Below are positions 1 through 8,305 of a DNA stretch of 64,000 bases, one piece after another (position 1 is the stretch's first letter; every line of letters begins with the position of its first letter). Origin of the DNA: Nitrosopumilaceae archaeon. GTDB lineage: Archaea > Thermoproteota > Nitrososphaeria > Nitrososphaerales > Nitrosopumilaceae. The notes under the pieces are model-generated. The model worked only from the letters and a program-made list of their open reading frames with translations. It was not told the DNA's origin and did not search any database. The stretch is from contig JANQNN010000044.1 of NCBI GenBank assembly GCA_028279545.1, positions 59,517 to 123,516 of the forward strand, read 5' to 3'. The translations under genes were made by a program, and so were the position numbers.

Positions 1-240
1 AAGAGGACGGCTGCAGCATAATGCCTTATCCAATATAAGACAGTCAAATGATTGCATTTTTGAATTTATTGATAAACAATAGAGTTCTCCCAAACAGTTG
101 CAGTTAAGCCATACATTCCCATACCAATAGGATATGTTTCACGTTATTCACTCTTGTCTACGATCATAATTTACTAGCTAAAGTAAAAATCAGCTTTAAT
201 GGACATCTCAAACCCTATAGCAAAATATTGGGTTTAAGTA
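1..240. other. left edge, no assignable gene
   Basis: No convincing complete gene is visible here. One frame is open from the window edge and stops with TAG at 80-82 (about 26 codons, from base 2), so it could be the C-terminus of a gene that begins outside the window, but other frames also stop nearby and I do not recognise the peptide. Bases 83-240 are AT-rich with no ORF of note. It ends close to the 3' end of the small minus-strand gene at 258-437. Confidence 0.3.
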
Positions 241-257
241 AGAAGAAAAAAGTGCTT

Positions 258-437
258 TTATTTTGATGAAAATTGTTCTGCATCTTTAGGACTGATTATC
301 CTAAAAAGAGAAATTCCTGTTTCCATACTCTTACCCTTCAGTGCTTTTTTCCCATTTTTCAGTGTTACAAGTTTAGGATCTACTAACTTGACTTTTTTTC
401 TTGCCTTTACATCATATGCGATCCATTCTTTTTCCAT
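258..437 (-). CDS. DUF5679-like small protein without cysteines
   Basis: A 59-residue protein read from ATG at 437 to TAA at 258. The core (AYDVKARKKVKLVDPKLVTL, then NGKKALKG and a final LFRI) follows the pattern of the archaeal/bacterial DUF5679 family, tiny proteins that normally have two CxxC pairs forming a zinc ribbon. Here both pairs are replaced (DVKA for CxxC, and SMET at the second site), so the protein should not bind zinc by that route. The AT-rich stretch 438-520 upstream can hold its promoter. Family match is from memory of the consensus; function of DUF5679 is unknown. It is read divergently from the gene at 630. Confidence 0.6.
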   Translation of the reverse strand: MEKEWIAYDVKARKKVKLVDPKLVTLKNGKKALKGKSMETGISLFRIISPKDAEQFSSK

Positions 438-550
438 AATTGTAATTTGTACCTAAATATATTAAAATATTGCACAATAAATATTAACAATTATTAAAAA
501 TATATTGAATCTTAATAATAGATAAATAGTCCATTGTATTATAGAGATTA

Positions 551-610
551 TAATGCCACGACTCTACGGCGAACAGCCCTGACACAGGCAACCTCTAGGG
601 CATGGCATTA
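551..610 (+). ncRNA. structured 60-nt element, possible cis-regulatory RNA
   Basis: An 8-bp perfect stem (TAATGCCA 551-558 with TGGCATTA 603-610) encloses a GC-rich core in otherwise very AT-rich DNA. Inside it GCCCT (576-580) can pair with AGGGC (597-601), leaving the loop GACACAGGCAACCTCT. The element ends 19 bases before the ATG at 630, where a 5' leader or riboswitch would sit. I compared it mentally with SAM, TPP, cobalamin, fluoride and THF riboswitch consensuses and found no match. It could also be an independent small RNA. The fold is inferred by eye, not computed. Confidence 0.45.
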
Positions 611-629
611 GGTAATTTGGTGAAGCAAC

Positions 630-1040
630 ATGGATGAAAAATCAAGATATCACGTCTATAAATTAGAGCGAGAAAAAGACCTCTTTTTTAGTTCATTAAG
701 CTATTCAGGAACAGGAACTGCAACCATTTATCAAATTGAAAATTCAGACTATTTTTATTCTGTATATTATTTTTCAGATGGGAATCTTACAGATGTTAAC
801 ATCTATTATGTTAGAAGTAAAGCATTACAAGAAATAATAGCACATAAAGGCAATCTTATAAAATTTGAACCAGGTACTGGGCAATGGTCACATTATCACG
901 GTGAGCTAAAAGATATCTATGGATGGTTGTTTGTTCTAAGAATTTTATTTGCATCTTCAAAAGAAATTCAAGAGATTTACAAGCTTGAGCATGATTTTGA
1001 GAGAGGTTATAGAATTAAACAAACTGCTATGACGGAATAA
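630..1040 (+). CDS. hypothetical protein, 136 aa
   Basis: ATG start 19 bases after the structured element at 551-610. The protein is soluble, without signal peptide or membrane span, rich in Tyr, Phe and charged residues, with a GTGTAT turn near residue 27 and a histidine-containing stretch (GQWSHYHGEL) near residue 85. I do not recognise the family. The next gene begins nine bases after its stop on the same strand, so the two are probably co-transcribed. Length and normal codon use support it as a real gene; function cannot be stated. Confidence 0.65.
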   Translation: MDEKSRYHVYKLEREKDLFFSSLSYSGTGTATIYQIENSDYFYSVYYFSDGNLTDVNIYYVRSKALQEIIAHKGNLIKFEPGTGQWSHYHGELKDIYGWLFVLRILFASSKEIQEIYKLEHDFERGYRIKQTAMTE

Positions 1041-1049
1041 GGATAAGTC

Positions 1050-1262
1050 ATGTCTGAAAATAAAAATACATTGTATTTTGATCATGAAGGGGATTTTGAG
1101 ATTTCAGTTGACAATGGACTATTATTTGTGGATATGAATTCAATTCAAAAAATAGTATTTACAGATCACACAAATATGATACGATACACATTCTCAAAAT
1201 TTAGAACTGAAATGATAGACGATATTTGTAAGCTTGATCAATCTGAATTACAAAACAACTAG
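1050..1262 (+). CDS. hypothetical protein, 70 aa
   Basis: A small acidic soluble protein, no cysteines, no signal peptide and no recognisable domain. It starts with ATG nine bases downstream of the previous gene and is followed within 30 bases by a strong hairpin (1293-1319), which suggests that the pair 630-1262 forms a two-gene transcription unit. The opening LYFDHEGDFEISVDNG looks like a beta-hairpin-rich fold, but that is only an impression. Not identified. Confidence 0.55.
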   Translation: MSENKNTLYFDHEGDFEISVDNGLLFVDMNSIQKIVFTDHTNMIRYTFSKFRTEMIDDICKLDQSELQNN

Positions 1263-1292
1263 TTTTACTGTGTCCATATTGGTGAATAATGA

Positions 1293-1319
1293 AAGATTGG
1301 GCCAAAGATGCCCAATCTT
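1293..1319 (+). terminator. strong hairpin after the 630-1262 gene pair
   Basis: AAGATTGGGC (1293-1302) pairs perfectly with GCCCAATCTT (1310-1319) around a 7-base loop. It lies 30 bases after the stop at 1262 and could end or stabilise the transcript; no long T run follows directly, so a stand-alone RNA is possible. The rest of 1320-1750 has no ORF: it holds a short imperfect repeat (ACTATGGTA / ACTATGGCA, about 1323-1341) and AT-rich DNA that probably contains the promoter of the gene at 1751. Confidence 0.45.
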
Positions 1320-1750
1320 CTGGACTATGGTAACTATGGCAGACGACTCGCAGTATACCATTATTCCATTGAAATATTGTACTTAAAAGAGATTAGTAGA
1401 AATCATCCGTTAGATCTAAATACTATTTTTTAAACCAAAAGCTGTTGGAGCTGTCACCAAAAAACTCATCGTATTTGGTCTTAAGATCCAATTTTTAATT
1501 CCAAAAAAATTTTTCAAATCAAACTAGAATCAAATTAGAAATTATATTTACAATGTTGGTTATTGTAACAAATTTAACAAGACAATTTTGGTAAAGTAAT
1601 CAATTTTTAAAAAATAACAAAGATAATTCTTTAAGCATGATGATAATTAGTTATCTTAATTCCAAGAAATCAAATTTTGACTAAAATTATTATGTAAATT
1701 ATTGAAAAAACTAACTTGTTTCCATTAATTCTTTTTTAGTCAGAAAAACT

Positions 1751-2737
1751 GTGCAACAAACAATCCTATTTTCACTTATCTTCAGCGTATTGCTGGTTTC
1801 ATTTACGCCTGTAATGGCTGAGTTTATTCAAACCTCAGATAATGAGCCTAATCAAATAGTTCTCCCATTTGGTAAAGGAACAGTAAATCCTTCTAGTAAT
1901 TCTGCAAGTACGGTTCTTTCTTTTAGCAGCTCAACTATAGTTAGTAGTAGCAGTACCACAACAACCATTGGAGACTCCGTTACCTTTGATATTTTTGAAA
2001 CAAATGATGGCAATGTCCCTCTAACTTTTCCTACTGTAACTTCAGATAGTCCATTATGTAATCCAATTTTTGTAAACGGAGATAAAAATAATGATGGAAT
2101 ACTTGATCCTTACGAACAATGGTATTTTACTTGTGATGTAAAATCTACAATTGCCGGAATTTTTGAAATAGTTCTTACTGGATTTGGAATTGCACCTGAT
2201 GGCACCCTAGTTACATGGCCTGAGGATCCAGATGAGAGAATAATCGGCACAGTTGAAGTTATTCGTGACTTGGATTCTCCAAGAATGTTAAAACAAACTG
2301 CAGTAGATGAATTATCCACAATCACAATCAATGAAAGAGATGGACAAAATAAAATAAGCAATGCAAAAAAAGCAATTTTGCAGAGTCTAAACGATAGATT
2401 TTGGCATGATGACTATACTTTAACAGAACATGGCGAAAATGTATTTGATTATGAAAAAAAGGCAGTAAGGGAACTATTCAAAGTAAAATCAGTTGATGTT
2501 TCAGATATCATTGAAATTCTAGTCGATGTGGATAAAACACTTGCACAGTTAGTAATTGATTCTGTACCAGTTGATAAAAGTGATAAGATAGTTGATAGAC
2601 TGATAGAAAAAGCCAATAGGGAAATGGAAAAAGCTCAGGAGCATTTAGATGATGGTGAGCCTGATGATGCCATTTATCATTACAAAAAAGCCTGGATGTA
2701 TGCCCAAAAAGCACTAGATCTTGTCATGGATTATTAG
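1751..2737 (+). CDS. secreted protein with acidic calcium-site-like loop, 328 aa
   Basis: GTG start followed by a clear signal peptide (hydrophobic residues about 4-22, ending VMAEF), so it is exported. Residues about 35-75 are Ser/Thr-rich. Near residues 110-122 the loop GDKNNDGILDPYEQW resembles an EF-hand/dockerin-type calcium site inside a conserved extracellular beta domain that contains a Cys pair. The C-terminal part (residues about 245-328) is helical and TPR-like, with AKEQ-rich helices ending in YHYKKAWMYAQKAL. Proteins with this layout are common as uncharacterised surface proteins in thaumarchaea. No partner gene is obvious; an AT-rich 490-base gap precedes it. Confidence 0.7.
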   Translation: MQQTILFSLIFSVLLVSFTPVMAEFIQTSDNEPNQIVLPFGKGTVNPSSNSASTVLSFSSSTIVSSSSTTTTIGDSVTFDIFETNDGNVPLTFPTVTSDSPLCNPIFVNGDKNNDGILDPYEQWYFTCDVKSTIAGIFEIVLTGFGIAPDGTLVTWPEDPDERIIGTVEVIRDLDSPRMLKQTAVDELSTITINERDGQNKISNAKKAILQSLNDRFWHDDYTLTEHGENVFDYEKKAVRELFKVKSVDVSDIIEILVDVDKTLAQLVIDSVPVDKSDKIVDRLIEKANREMEKAQEHLDDGEPDDAIYHYKKAWMYAQKALDLVMDY

Positions 2738-2769
2738 AATTGATATAAGATTCAAAATAGATTAAATTT

Positions 2770-3003
2770 ATGACAAAAAAAGGAGTAATTGAGGAAATTT
2801 TTAGCAAAGCAAGGTTTGGAAACGAACCTGAATCTTACACAATTTGCTATAGAGATTTTGAAAAAATCAAGGAGGTAACATTGCCAGAATTTATCGAAGT
2901 ATCTGAGAATTTTGAAACCATTCCAATTAGTAGAATTAAAAAGATTACAAAAAATAACAAAATTCTATTTGAAAAGAAAGAGGATTTAAAGAGATTCCAA
3001 TGA
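2770..3003 (+). CDS. DUF504 / UPF0248-family protein, 77 aa
   Basis: The small protein fits the archaeal UPF0248 (DUF504, MJ1316 RNA cyclic group end recognition domain) pattern: an N-terminal helix (VIEEIFSKARFG), a strand with YTICYRD, a strand with VTLPEFIEV and the C-terminal IPISRIKKI that corresponds to the IPxHRI motif. This domain is proposed to bind 2',3'-cyclic or related RNA ends; that role is from family annotation, not from this sequence. The His usual in the IPxHRI motif is Ser here. Its stop overlaps the ATG of the next gene by four bases (3000-3003), implying co-translation. Confidence 0.6.
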   Translation: MTKKGVIEEIFSKARFGNEPESYTICYRDFEKIKEVTLPEFIEVSENFETIPISRIKKITKNNKILFEKKEDLKRFQ

Positions 3004-3674
3004 TAAAAACAATATTTTTTATTTTATTTGTTATGTTTTGTAGCAGTTTTTTATTAGAATCACATCAAACCCATATTTCAAAACCCATCCTATCTTTAGA
3101 AAAAACTCAATACCAAAGTGGTGAGCTAGTATCACTTAAAGGAGTGGTCATTTACGATGACAATCCAACATCAGATGTGCTATTACAAATTCTTGTTTCC
3201 GATCCTAATGAAAAAGTAATCGTTGATGCATATACTATAAGCCTAGATGACGGAACAATTTTTGTAGAATTTTTAATTCCAGAAAATTCCATTTCAGGAG
3301 AATATGAAATTGATGTAACAAGTCTTTGTAGAGAAGTACATCGAGAAATATGCACACATCAATATGAAATTGTAAAATTCAATGTAGCAGATGATTCACT
3401 GCAAGATATCTCAATACCAGATTGGATAAAGAATCTTGCAAAATGGTGGTTTGAAGGAAATATAGATGATTCAACTTATGCTTCAGCATTTGAATTCATG
3501 ATTAAAGAAGAAATTATCATTGTTCCTTTAACAGATAAACAAGAAAGTGTAGATACAAAAATTCCAGATTGGCTTAAAAAACAAGCAAAATGGTGGTCTG
3601 AAGGAACAATTTCTGATAAAGACTATGTGGCAGGCTTACAATTTCTAATTGCCAACGGAATAATTTCTGTTTAA
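3000..3674 (+). CDS. secreted protein with two C-terminal IPDW-WW repeats
   Basis: Starts with ATG overlapping the previous stop. A signal peptide covers residues 1-20 (FFILFVMFCSSFLLES). Residues about 28-130 form an Ig-like/macroglobulin-like beta domain of the kind found in archaeal surface proteins (LEKTQYQSGELVSLKG). The C-terminus has two copies of a 37-residue helical module: IPDWIKNLAKWWFEGNIDD (about 139-176) and IPDWLKKQAKWWSEGTISD (about 189-224), each ending in a hydrophobic FxFxI(K/A)xxII segment. This repeat recurs in many thaumarchaeal exported proteins; its function is unknown. Mature protein is probably outside the membrane. Confidence 0.75.
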   Translation: MIKTIFFILFVMFCSSFLLESHQTHISKPILSLEKTQYQSGELVSLKGVVIYDDNPTSDVLLQILVSDPNEKVIVDAYTISLDDGTIFVEFLIPENSISGEYEIDVTSLCREVHREICTHQYEIVKFNVADDSLQDISIPDWIKNLAKWWFEGNIDDSTYASAFEFMIKEEIIIVPLTDKQESVDTKIPDWLKKQAKWWSEGTISDKDYVAGLQFLIANGIISV

Positions 3675-3963
3675 TTTTTTGAGCATTACTTTTCCTGGTT
3701 TGGGTCAAAGCCAGTATCTTTTATAATATAATCAAAAATCTTCCCAAAAAGGGAGTTTTTTTGTATTTTTTCAGACATAAAATCCTCTCTCAAAATAATT
3801 ATTTAAGCACATTATTTTCTGAATTTTCAAGACTACAGAAAAAATATTCAGGGGCTAAAATACCAGATTCCTCGTTTCAAATTTGAAAAATATTTCTTTT
3901 AGGTAACTGGTAAGAAAAAATTATTCTTAAAATCTAAATTCCGTTTAATGTTTTTTAAAAAAA

Positions 3964-4128
3964 ATGAGTTCCTTACAAATAAGTGATCATCTAAAAACAG
4001 CTGATTCTTTGAAAATTGAAAAGGCCTCAAGAGGAAAGGTAAGTATGAAGATTTGTTATTTTGACGTAAAGGGAAAAAGACATTTCCAATCTTACTCTTT
4101 TAACGAAGGTGAAAAAATAGAGCTTTAG
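3964..4128 (+). CDS. small hypothetical protein, 54 aa
   Basis: ATG 3964 to TAG 4126-4128, in a 600-base stretch without longer genes (3675-4276). The product MSSLQISDHLKTADSLKIEK... is soluble, basic in the middle (GKVSMKICYFDVKGKRHF) and alternates polar and hydrophobic residues like a small beta sheet. I do not recognise it. The remainder of the gap is AT-rich; 3686-3780 minus looks like a possible broken tiny ORF but is not supported. Confidence 0.45.
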   Translation: MSSLQISDHLKTADSLKIEKASRGKVSMKICYFDVKGKRHFQSYSFNEGEKIEL

Positions 4129-4276
4129 CTCTTGATCTTTATTTTTTCTTTAAACCATTTGATTATTTTCAAACAAGAGGAATAAATTTAATCACCTGTG
4201 AAATATTCAAAAAAAAGAGTGCGGAGCATGCCAATGCATTCCTACAAAATTAATACAAAAATAGGTTAATCATGAC

Positions 4277-4528
4277 ATGGCGAATAATTGGATGGTATAC
4301 GCCGGAATAGCCGTAGGTATTGCAGCAATTGCAGGAATTGTAGTTTATGGAACATCTAATCAACAAAATTATGTTCAGGATGATGCAATCCTTGCCCCAG
4401 CAGCAACTCAGGGTTCAATTACCTCTGAGTCCGGATTAGGCGCAGAATTAAACAAAGAAAGATGGCATGAAGATCCCTTTGGAGATTTAGCTAAGGAAGT
4501 TAGAGAAAAATACGAAGCCGAAAATTAA
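4277..4528 (+). CDS. small membrane-anchored protein, 83 aa
   Basis: One N-terminal membrane span (residues about 8-25, VYAGIAVGIAAIAGIVVYG) followed by a polar, acidic tail outside that contains the conserved-looking NKERWHEDPFGDLAKEVREKY. The first positive charges are after the span, so the tail is probably external, as a signal anchor. Such single-span proteins with a short charged tail are frequent in thaumarchaeal genomes. Function unknown. Separated by 100 bases from the DoxX gene downstream on the same strand. Confidence 0.65.
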   Translation: MANNWMVYAGIAVGIAAIAGIVVYGTSNQQNYVQDDAILAPAATQGSITSESGLGAELNKERWHEDPFGDLAKEVREKYEAEN

Positions 4529-4630
4529 TTCGGAACTTCTAATTTTTTATTCTTAAATTTTAATGATTATTTTAATTTTGAATAATATTCATACGATAGG
4601 CTTTTATCACATAGCAAAAGAGGCCACATA

Positions 4631-5050
4631 ATGGCTGAGGCTAACCTTCGTGAAAACAAGCTTGTAGACATTGCCTTTATGGGCGTACGAGTTGCTGTAG
4701 GTGTAATATTCATCGCACACGGGGTTGGAAAATTCGGCCCTGGTTTTGTGGGATTTCTAACAGGCCCCCTTGGTCTTCCAGCAGAGATGCAAATACCAAT
4801 CGCTTTGGCTGAAACCATTCCAGGAATTTTGTTAATTATTGGTGTTTTAACTAGGATTTCTTCTTCTTTGTTGTCAATTGTTATGCTAGGTGCTATTTTC
4901 TATGTCAAAGGAGCAGCTAGTCTTACAGGCGACAGAGGGTACGAGTTTGATTTAATTTTGCTTGCTGCAAGTTTACTAATTATAGTTGCAGGTCCAGGCA
5001 GAGTGTCACTTGCACATATTGTTAAAAAAATTCCGAGATTCCTGCACTAA
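4631..5050 (+). CDS. DoxX family membrane protein
   Basis: Four membrane spans in 139 residues, with the family hallmark near the start of span 1 and its loop (GVIFIAHGVGKFGPG) and the Pro/Glu-containing second span (ALAETIPGILLIIGVLTRI). DoxX proteins are integral membrane proteins; the name comes from the thiosulfate:quinone oxidoreductase small subunit of Acidianus, but most homologues are of unknown role and may take part in quinone or redox-stress chemistry. Here no DoxD or oxidase subunit is adjacent, so only the family name is safe. It converges on the regulator at 5057-5635, with six bases between stops. Confidence 0.8.
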   Translation: MAEANLRENKLVDIAFMGVRVAVGVIFIAHGVGKFGPGFVGFLTGPLGLPAEMQIPIALAETIPGILLIIGVLTRISSSLLSIVMLGAIFYVKGAASLTGDRGYEFDLILLAASLLIIVAGPGRVSLAHIVKKIPRFLH

Positions 5051-5056
5051 ATTTTT

Positions 5057-5635
5057 TTAAAGTTTTTTCTTTGGACCGTATTTAATATTTGATCTGCCAT
5101 TTTCATGGATTATTGCAAAGGAGCTAAAAGGAGATGTGTATTTTACAATTTTTTTATTTGCATGTGAAATAACATATCCATGTTCGACTAGTAGTCCAGC
5201 TTGTTTCATTTTTTCTATTTTTCTGTAAGCAGTGGTTTGAGGAACCTTTGATTTTGATATAATTTCTTTAATAATTTTTGAGTCCTTTAAAACTTGGTCT
5301 AGCATTGAACCAACTTCAGGATCACCAATTAATTTGATAAGCTCATTTTTATTTTTGGGATTAAATGTATCTTGTCCATATTTTGGAGATACACCAGTTA
5401 GCTGGGCAATAAATTTACTATTAATTCTGACATAACCATCACCAAAGTTTTCTCGTAAGATATCTTCTACCAACTCCCATTTTTGGAAACTTTGTCTCAA
5501 AGTTGTTCCATATTTTTCCAAAAGACGATTTTTAATTACATTTACTGCCGGTGTTCCAAGCTCTTTTTTAATAATAGAAGTTAGGGTATCTTCCCAAATT
5601 TTGGGATCTTTAATATTCAATTTACTCATAAACAA
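5057..5635 (-). CDS. winged-helix transcription regulator, 192 aa
   Basis: The C-terminal half has a helix-turn-helix (about residues 115-155: KIIKEIISKSKVPQTTAYRK followed by IEKMKQAGLLVEHGYVI), typical for ArsR/TrmB-like winged helices with the wing GLLxExGY. The N-terminal 100 residues are helical (WEDTLTSIIKKELG...) and may be a sensing or dimerisation domain; I do not recognise it. ATG at 5635, although Met3 could serve. The target is unknown; the DoxX gene and the membrane-protein gene at 5744 flank it, the latter divergently with about 110 bases between. Confidence 0.65.
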   Translation of the reverse strand: MFMSKLNIKDPKIWEDTLTSIIKKELGTPAVNVIKNRLLEKYGTTLRQSFQKWELVEDILRENFGDGYVRINSKFIAQLTGVSPKYGQDTFNPKNKNELIKLIGDPEVGSMLDQVLKDSKIIKEIISKSKVPQTTAYRKIEKMKQAGLLVEHGYVISHANKKIVKYTSPFSSFAIIHENGRSNIKYGPKKKL

Positions 5636-5743
5636 GGGTTTTGTGTTAATAATTTTTCTATTTTTTAATATTAAGCGACTCTTTTTATTTCCATAATTGG
5701 GATTGCGAAAAATAGTTTTATCATATTATTTTATGAAATATGC

Positions 5744-6517
5744 ATGGTTGAGGTTGTTTCTCCAAACTTAAAGGCAAAAATCGATTATAAAATTTTGATC
5801 GGAATTTTTGTTGGAGTAATTTTATTTCAGGCCTTCATTAATGTAATTGAAAATGAGGAACAAAAAGAATTATCAATTATCACAGTTTCCCTGTCTTGTC
5901 AAATTATTACTGGTAGTGCTGCACTAATAGTAGCTAGGAAATACCGCGGAACCCGAGTTTTTGGACGGGCGTATCTTTCTTTGGCAGCAGCATTTTTTTC
6001 AGTTGCCCTTGGAGAAATCATTTACAATGTTTACCTTTTTGTCTTTGAAATTGACCCCTACCCCTCAATCGCAGATATTTTCTTTTTCTTGTTGTATCCC
6101 TTTTCATTATTACATTTGTTAATCAACATTAAATTCTTCAAGATTGAAACTAGCCTCAAAAGTATTAGCTGGATAACAACATTTACCTTAGCAATTATTT
6201 TGACTTACTCCTTTGTAGCACATGAGGCGATTGGTAGTTTTGATATCGACTTTTTTTATGGATTAGTTTTCATCTCGGGTGCTTCTTTAATTACATCAGT
6301 AGGAATCTATGGCGCAATTATTGTCCGAAAAATACCCCTAGGAAGGTCTTGGATATTATTGGTTAGTGGAATTCTTTTAGGAACTATAGGAGATGTGTGG
6401 TATCATTATCTTGAAATTTTAGGCACTTATGATACAAGTCATTTAGTAAACCTGTTTTGGTATTCGAGTTATCTAGTGATTATTTATTCATTATACAAAC
6501 ATTACAAAATTATTTAA
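5744..6517 (+). CDS. polytopic membrane protein, about 8 spans
   Basis: 257 residues with hydrophobic segments at about 15-32, 45-62, 72-98, 100-118, 136-155, 165-190, 200-220 and 232-252; short loops and no soluble domain. Loops contain RKYRGTRVFGRAYLS and GDVWYHYLEI. The pattern of a small multi-span sensor-like protein (7TM-type) is seen in several archaea but I cannot assign it. Read divergently from the regulator at 5057-5635; followed after 90 bases by an unrelated soluble protein. Confidence 0.65.
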   Translation: MVEVVSPNLKAKIDYKILIGIFVGVILFQAFINVIENEEQKELSIITVSLSCQIITGSAALIVARKYRGTRVFGRAYLSLAAAFFSVALGEIIYNVYLFVFEIDPYPSIADIFFFLLYPFSLLHLLINIKFFKIETSLKSISWITTFTLAIILTYSFVAHEAIGSFDIDFFYGLVFISGASLITSVGIYGAIIVRKIPLGRSWILLVSGILLGTIGDVWYHYLEILGTYDTSHLVNLFWYSSYLVIIYSLYKHYKII

Positions 6518-6608
6518 TGAAAAATTTGAACATAAACAAAATTATCTTTTGAGTGAATTAAAAATAATTTACTATTTTATGTTTAATTTCCATTATTGGG
6601 AATCATAA

Positions 6609-7184
6609 ATGGTTCAAGATTTAAAACAAATTGACCCTTCCATTGATGTGTTAATTAATTCAAATTTAACAGAAGATAAACTAAATGAACTCCCTCCCGA
6701 AAAACGCCTTGTGGTATGTGTTGAAAAAATCAAAAATGGAAAAAATTCGGAATCACAGCGGTGGGATTGCTTAATTATTATTTGTGAGCTCTATGTAAAA
6801 TTATCAAAAAATCTTTTCAAAGATTTAGACTCTAAAAAAATAAACGAAATGATTTTTGAAATTGAATCCACCCTAAAGTGGATGATTTACAATGAAAAAA
6901 ATTGTGTAGTCCATCATGAAGTTGCCTATCAAGTTGCAGCTAGGAATATGACGCGATTAATCCCTGATATGGTACATGCTTGTTTACATAGTGAAAGTAT
7001 TGTATCACGTCATGAATACTTGGAGTGTTTAGGAGTAATGAAAGCCTTTGAGGAGTTAAAACAAATTATTCCCCTTGCCCTAAAGGATAGTCATCCAGAT
7101 GTCAGACAAACGGCAGAATTTGCTCAAGACAGGATGAAAAGATACCAAAATGAAAAAGGCTGGACTGCTCTGGAAATAGTGTAA
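6609..7184 (+). CDS. hypothetical HEAT-like helical protein, 191 aa
   Basis: Entirely alpha-helical in appearance. The C-terminal 60 residues (LECLGVMKAFEELKQIIPLA, then LKDSHPDVRQTAEFAQDRM) resemble a HEAT or armadillo repeat: the DSHPDVRQTAEFA stretch is the usual HEAT helix B beginning. The N-terminal half contains CVEKIKNGKNSESQRWDCL, perhaps another degenerate repeat. Such proteins are scaffolds. The gene ends four bases before the TTG start of the EamA transporter, so they are probably co-transcribed. No known function. Confidence 0.6.
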   Translation: MVQDLKQIDPSIDVLINSNLTEDKLNELPPEKRLVVCVEKIKNGKNSESQRWDCLIIICELYVKLSKNLFKDLDSKKINEMIFEIESTLKWMIYNEKNCVVHHEVAYQVAARNMTRLIPDMVHACLHSESIVSRHEYLECLGVMKAFEELKQIIPLALKDSHPDVRQTAEFAQDRMKRYQNEKGWTALEIV

Positions 7185-7188
7185 TTGT

Positions 7189-8163
7189 TTGTCTTTATTT
7201 TCTGATTATTCTCAAAAAATAAAAAATTCATTTCATTCAGATTCCAAAAGAACAACTTTTTGGGTTGGTTCAATAATTGCACTTCTTGCGGCAATTTTTG
7301 CAAGTACAATTAATGTTGTAGGAAAGATTCTAGTTGATCCCAGTTATGGTTATGTGGAAGATGCAATTCATCCTTTAAATCTTGCAATACTCCTAGGGTT
7401 GATTTCGGGATTATTTTTTACTCCTTTAGCGAAGGGAAAGCAATCTCCAAAGAAATTTGGTAAAAAAACGCTCTTTTTTGTCCTAATGTTGGGTGTTACA
7501 GATGTTTTAGCAATAACCACCAATTTTTTCGGCTTAAATTACACAACGGCTGTAAATGCTACTATCCTAATTAATACCGAATTACTTTTTGTAATGATTA
7601 TTGCAATTACTGTTTTTCGAGAAAGAATAAAAAAAAGAGAGACTTTTCCTTTAAGTTTGATTGCCCTTGGGGCAATAATACTTCCAATAATTGTAGACAT
7701 TTCAAAAAATGGGACTTTTGTTTCAGGTTTTGTATTTGGAGATTTAATGATAATATTGGCAGCTGCATTTTTTGCACTTGACATAAGTATTGCAAGACAT
7801 GTTTCAAAACTAGTACCTGCAACTAGAATTTCTCAAATTTCAGCCTTTGCAGGAATTCCATTTGCTCTATTCTTGGTGTGGTTTTTCCAAATTCCTTTTG
7901 ATATTTCATTTGAGCAGCTTCCCGCTATAGTTTACATGGGAATTTTTGTATCAGGTTTGTCATACTTCTTTTTTGTAATAGCATTGAAATTAATTGGGGC
8001 AATTAGAACAGTCTTAATTTATTCTACTACAACGGTGTTTGGAATTGTTTTTTCGGGTATTTTCTTAGGAGAGGAAATAACCTTTACAAATGTATTTTCC
8101 GTAATCGTTATTACAACTGGAATTGTTCTGTTACGAAGAAAAATAGCAAAATTCGAAGAATAA
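7189..8163 (+). CDS. EamA/DMT family transporter, 10 spans
   Basis: Two EamA-type halves of five membrane spans each: residues about 24-165 (FWVGSIIALLAAIFASTINVVGK...) and 180-318. The characteristic span-4/5 ends are visible (NATILINTELLFVMIIAITVF and, in the second half, TTTVFGIVFSGIFLGEEIT). Drug/metabolite transporters of this family export or import small metabolites; substrate cannot be told. 324 residues is a normal length. TTG is chosen as start since it leaves a four-base gap after the preceding stop and a sensible cytosolic N-terminus. Confidence 0.85.
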   Translation: MSLFSDYSQKIKNSFHSDSKRTTFWVGSIIALLAAIFASTINVVGKILVDPSYGYVEDAIHPLNLAILLGLISGLFFTPLAKGKQSPKKFGKKTLFFVLMLGVTDVLAITTNFFGLNYTTAVNATILINTELLFVMIIAITVFRERIKKRETFPLSLIALGAIILPIIVDISKNGTFVSGFVFGDLMIILAAAFFALDISIARHVSKLVPATRISQISAFAGIPFALFLVWFFQIPFDISFEQLPAIVYMGIFVSGLSYFFFVIALKLIGAIRTVLIYSTTTVFGIVFSGIFLGEEITFTNVFSVIVITTGIVLLRRKIAKFEE

Positions 8164-8270
8164 TTAAGAAAACATCATTTTAATTTATTAAAACAAATTA
8201 ATTACTATTTAATGGAAAAATGATCGCATTTTGATCGCAATTATTTTTTCGTCTAAAAATAAAATTGTAA

Positions 8271-8301
8271 TTTTTAAATAGCATTTCCAAATATGGAAAT
8301 G
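8271..8301 (+). promoter_or_regulatory. TATA box and palindrome before the receiver gene
   Basis: TTTTTAAATA (8271-8280) is a good archaeal TATA box about 30 bases before the ATG at 8306. It is directly followed by a perfect palindrome, CATTTCCA (8282-8289) with TGGAAATG (8294-8301), placed where transcription would begin. Farther upstream TGATCGCA occurs twice in direct repeat (8221-8239). The arrangement suggests an operator for a repressor, or a short 5' hairpin. Confidence 0.5.
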
Positions 8302-8305
8302 TAAA

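Noticed and set aside
3686..3780. Minus-strand tiny ORF MSEKIQKNSLFGKIFDYIIK with plausible continuation after a one-base shift
   Set aside because: Reading it needs a frameshift in an A/T run; in the true frame it continues into the coding region of the gene at 3000-3674. No support for a real gene.
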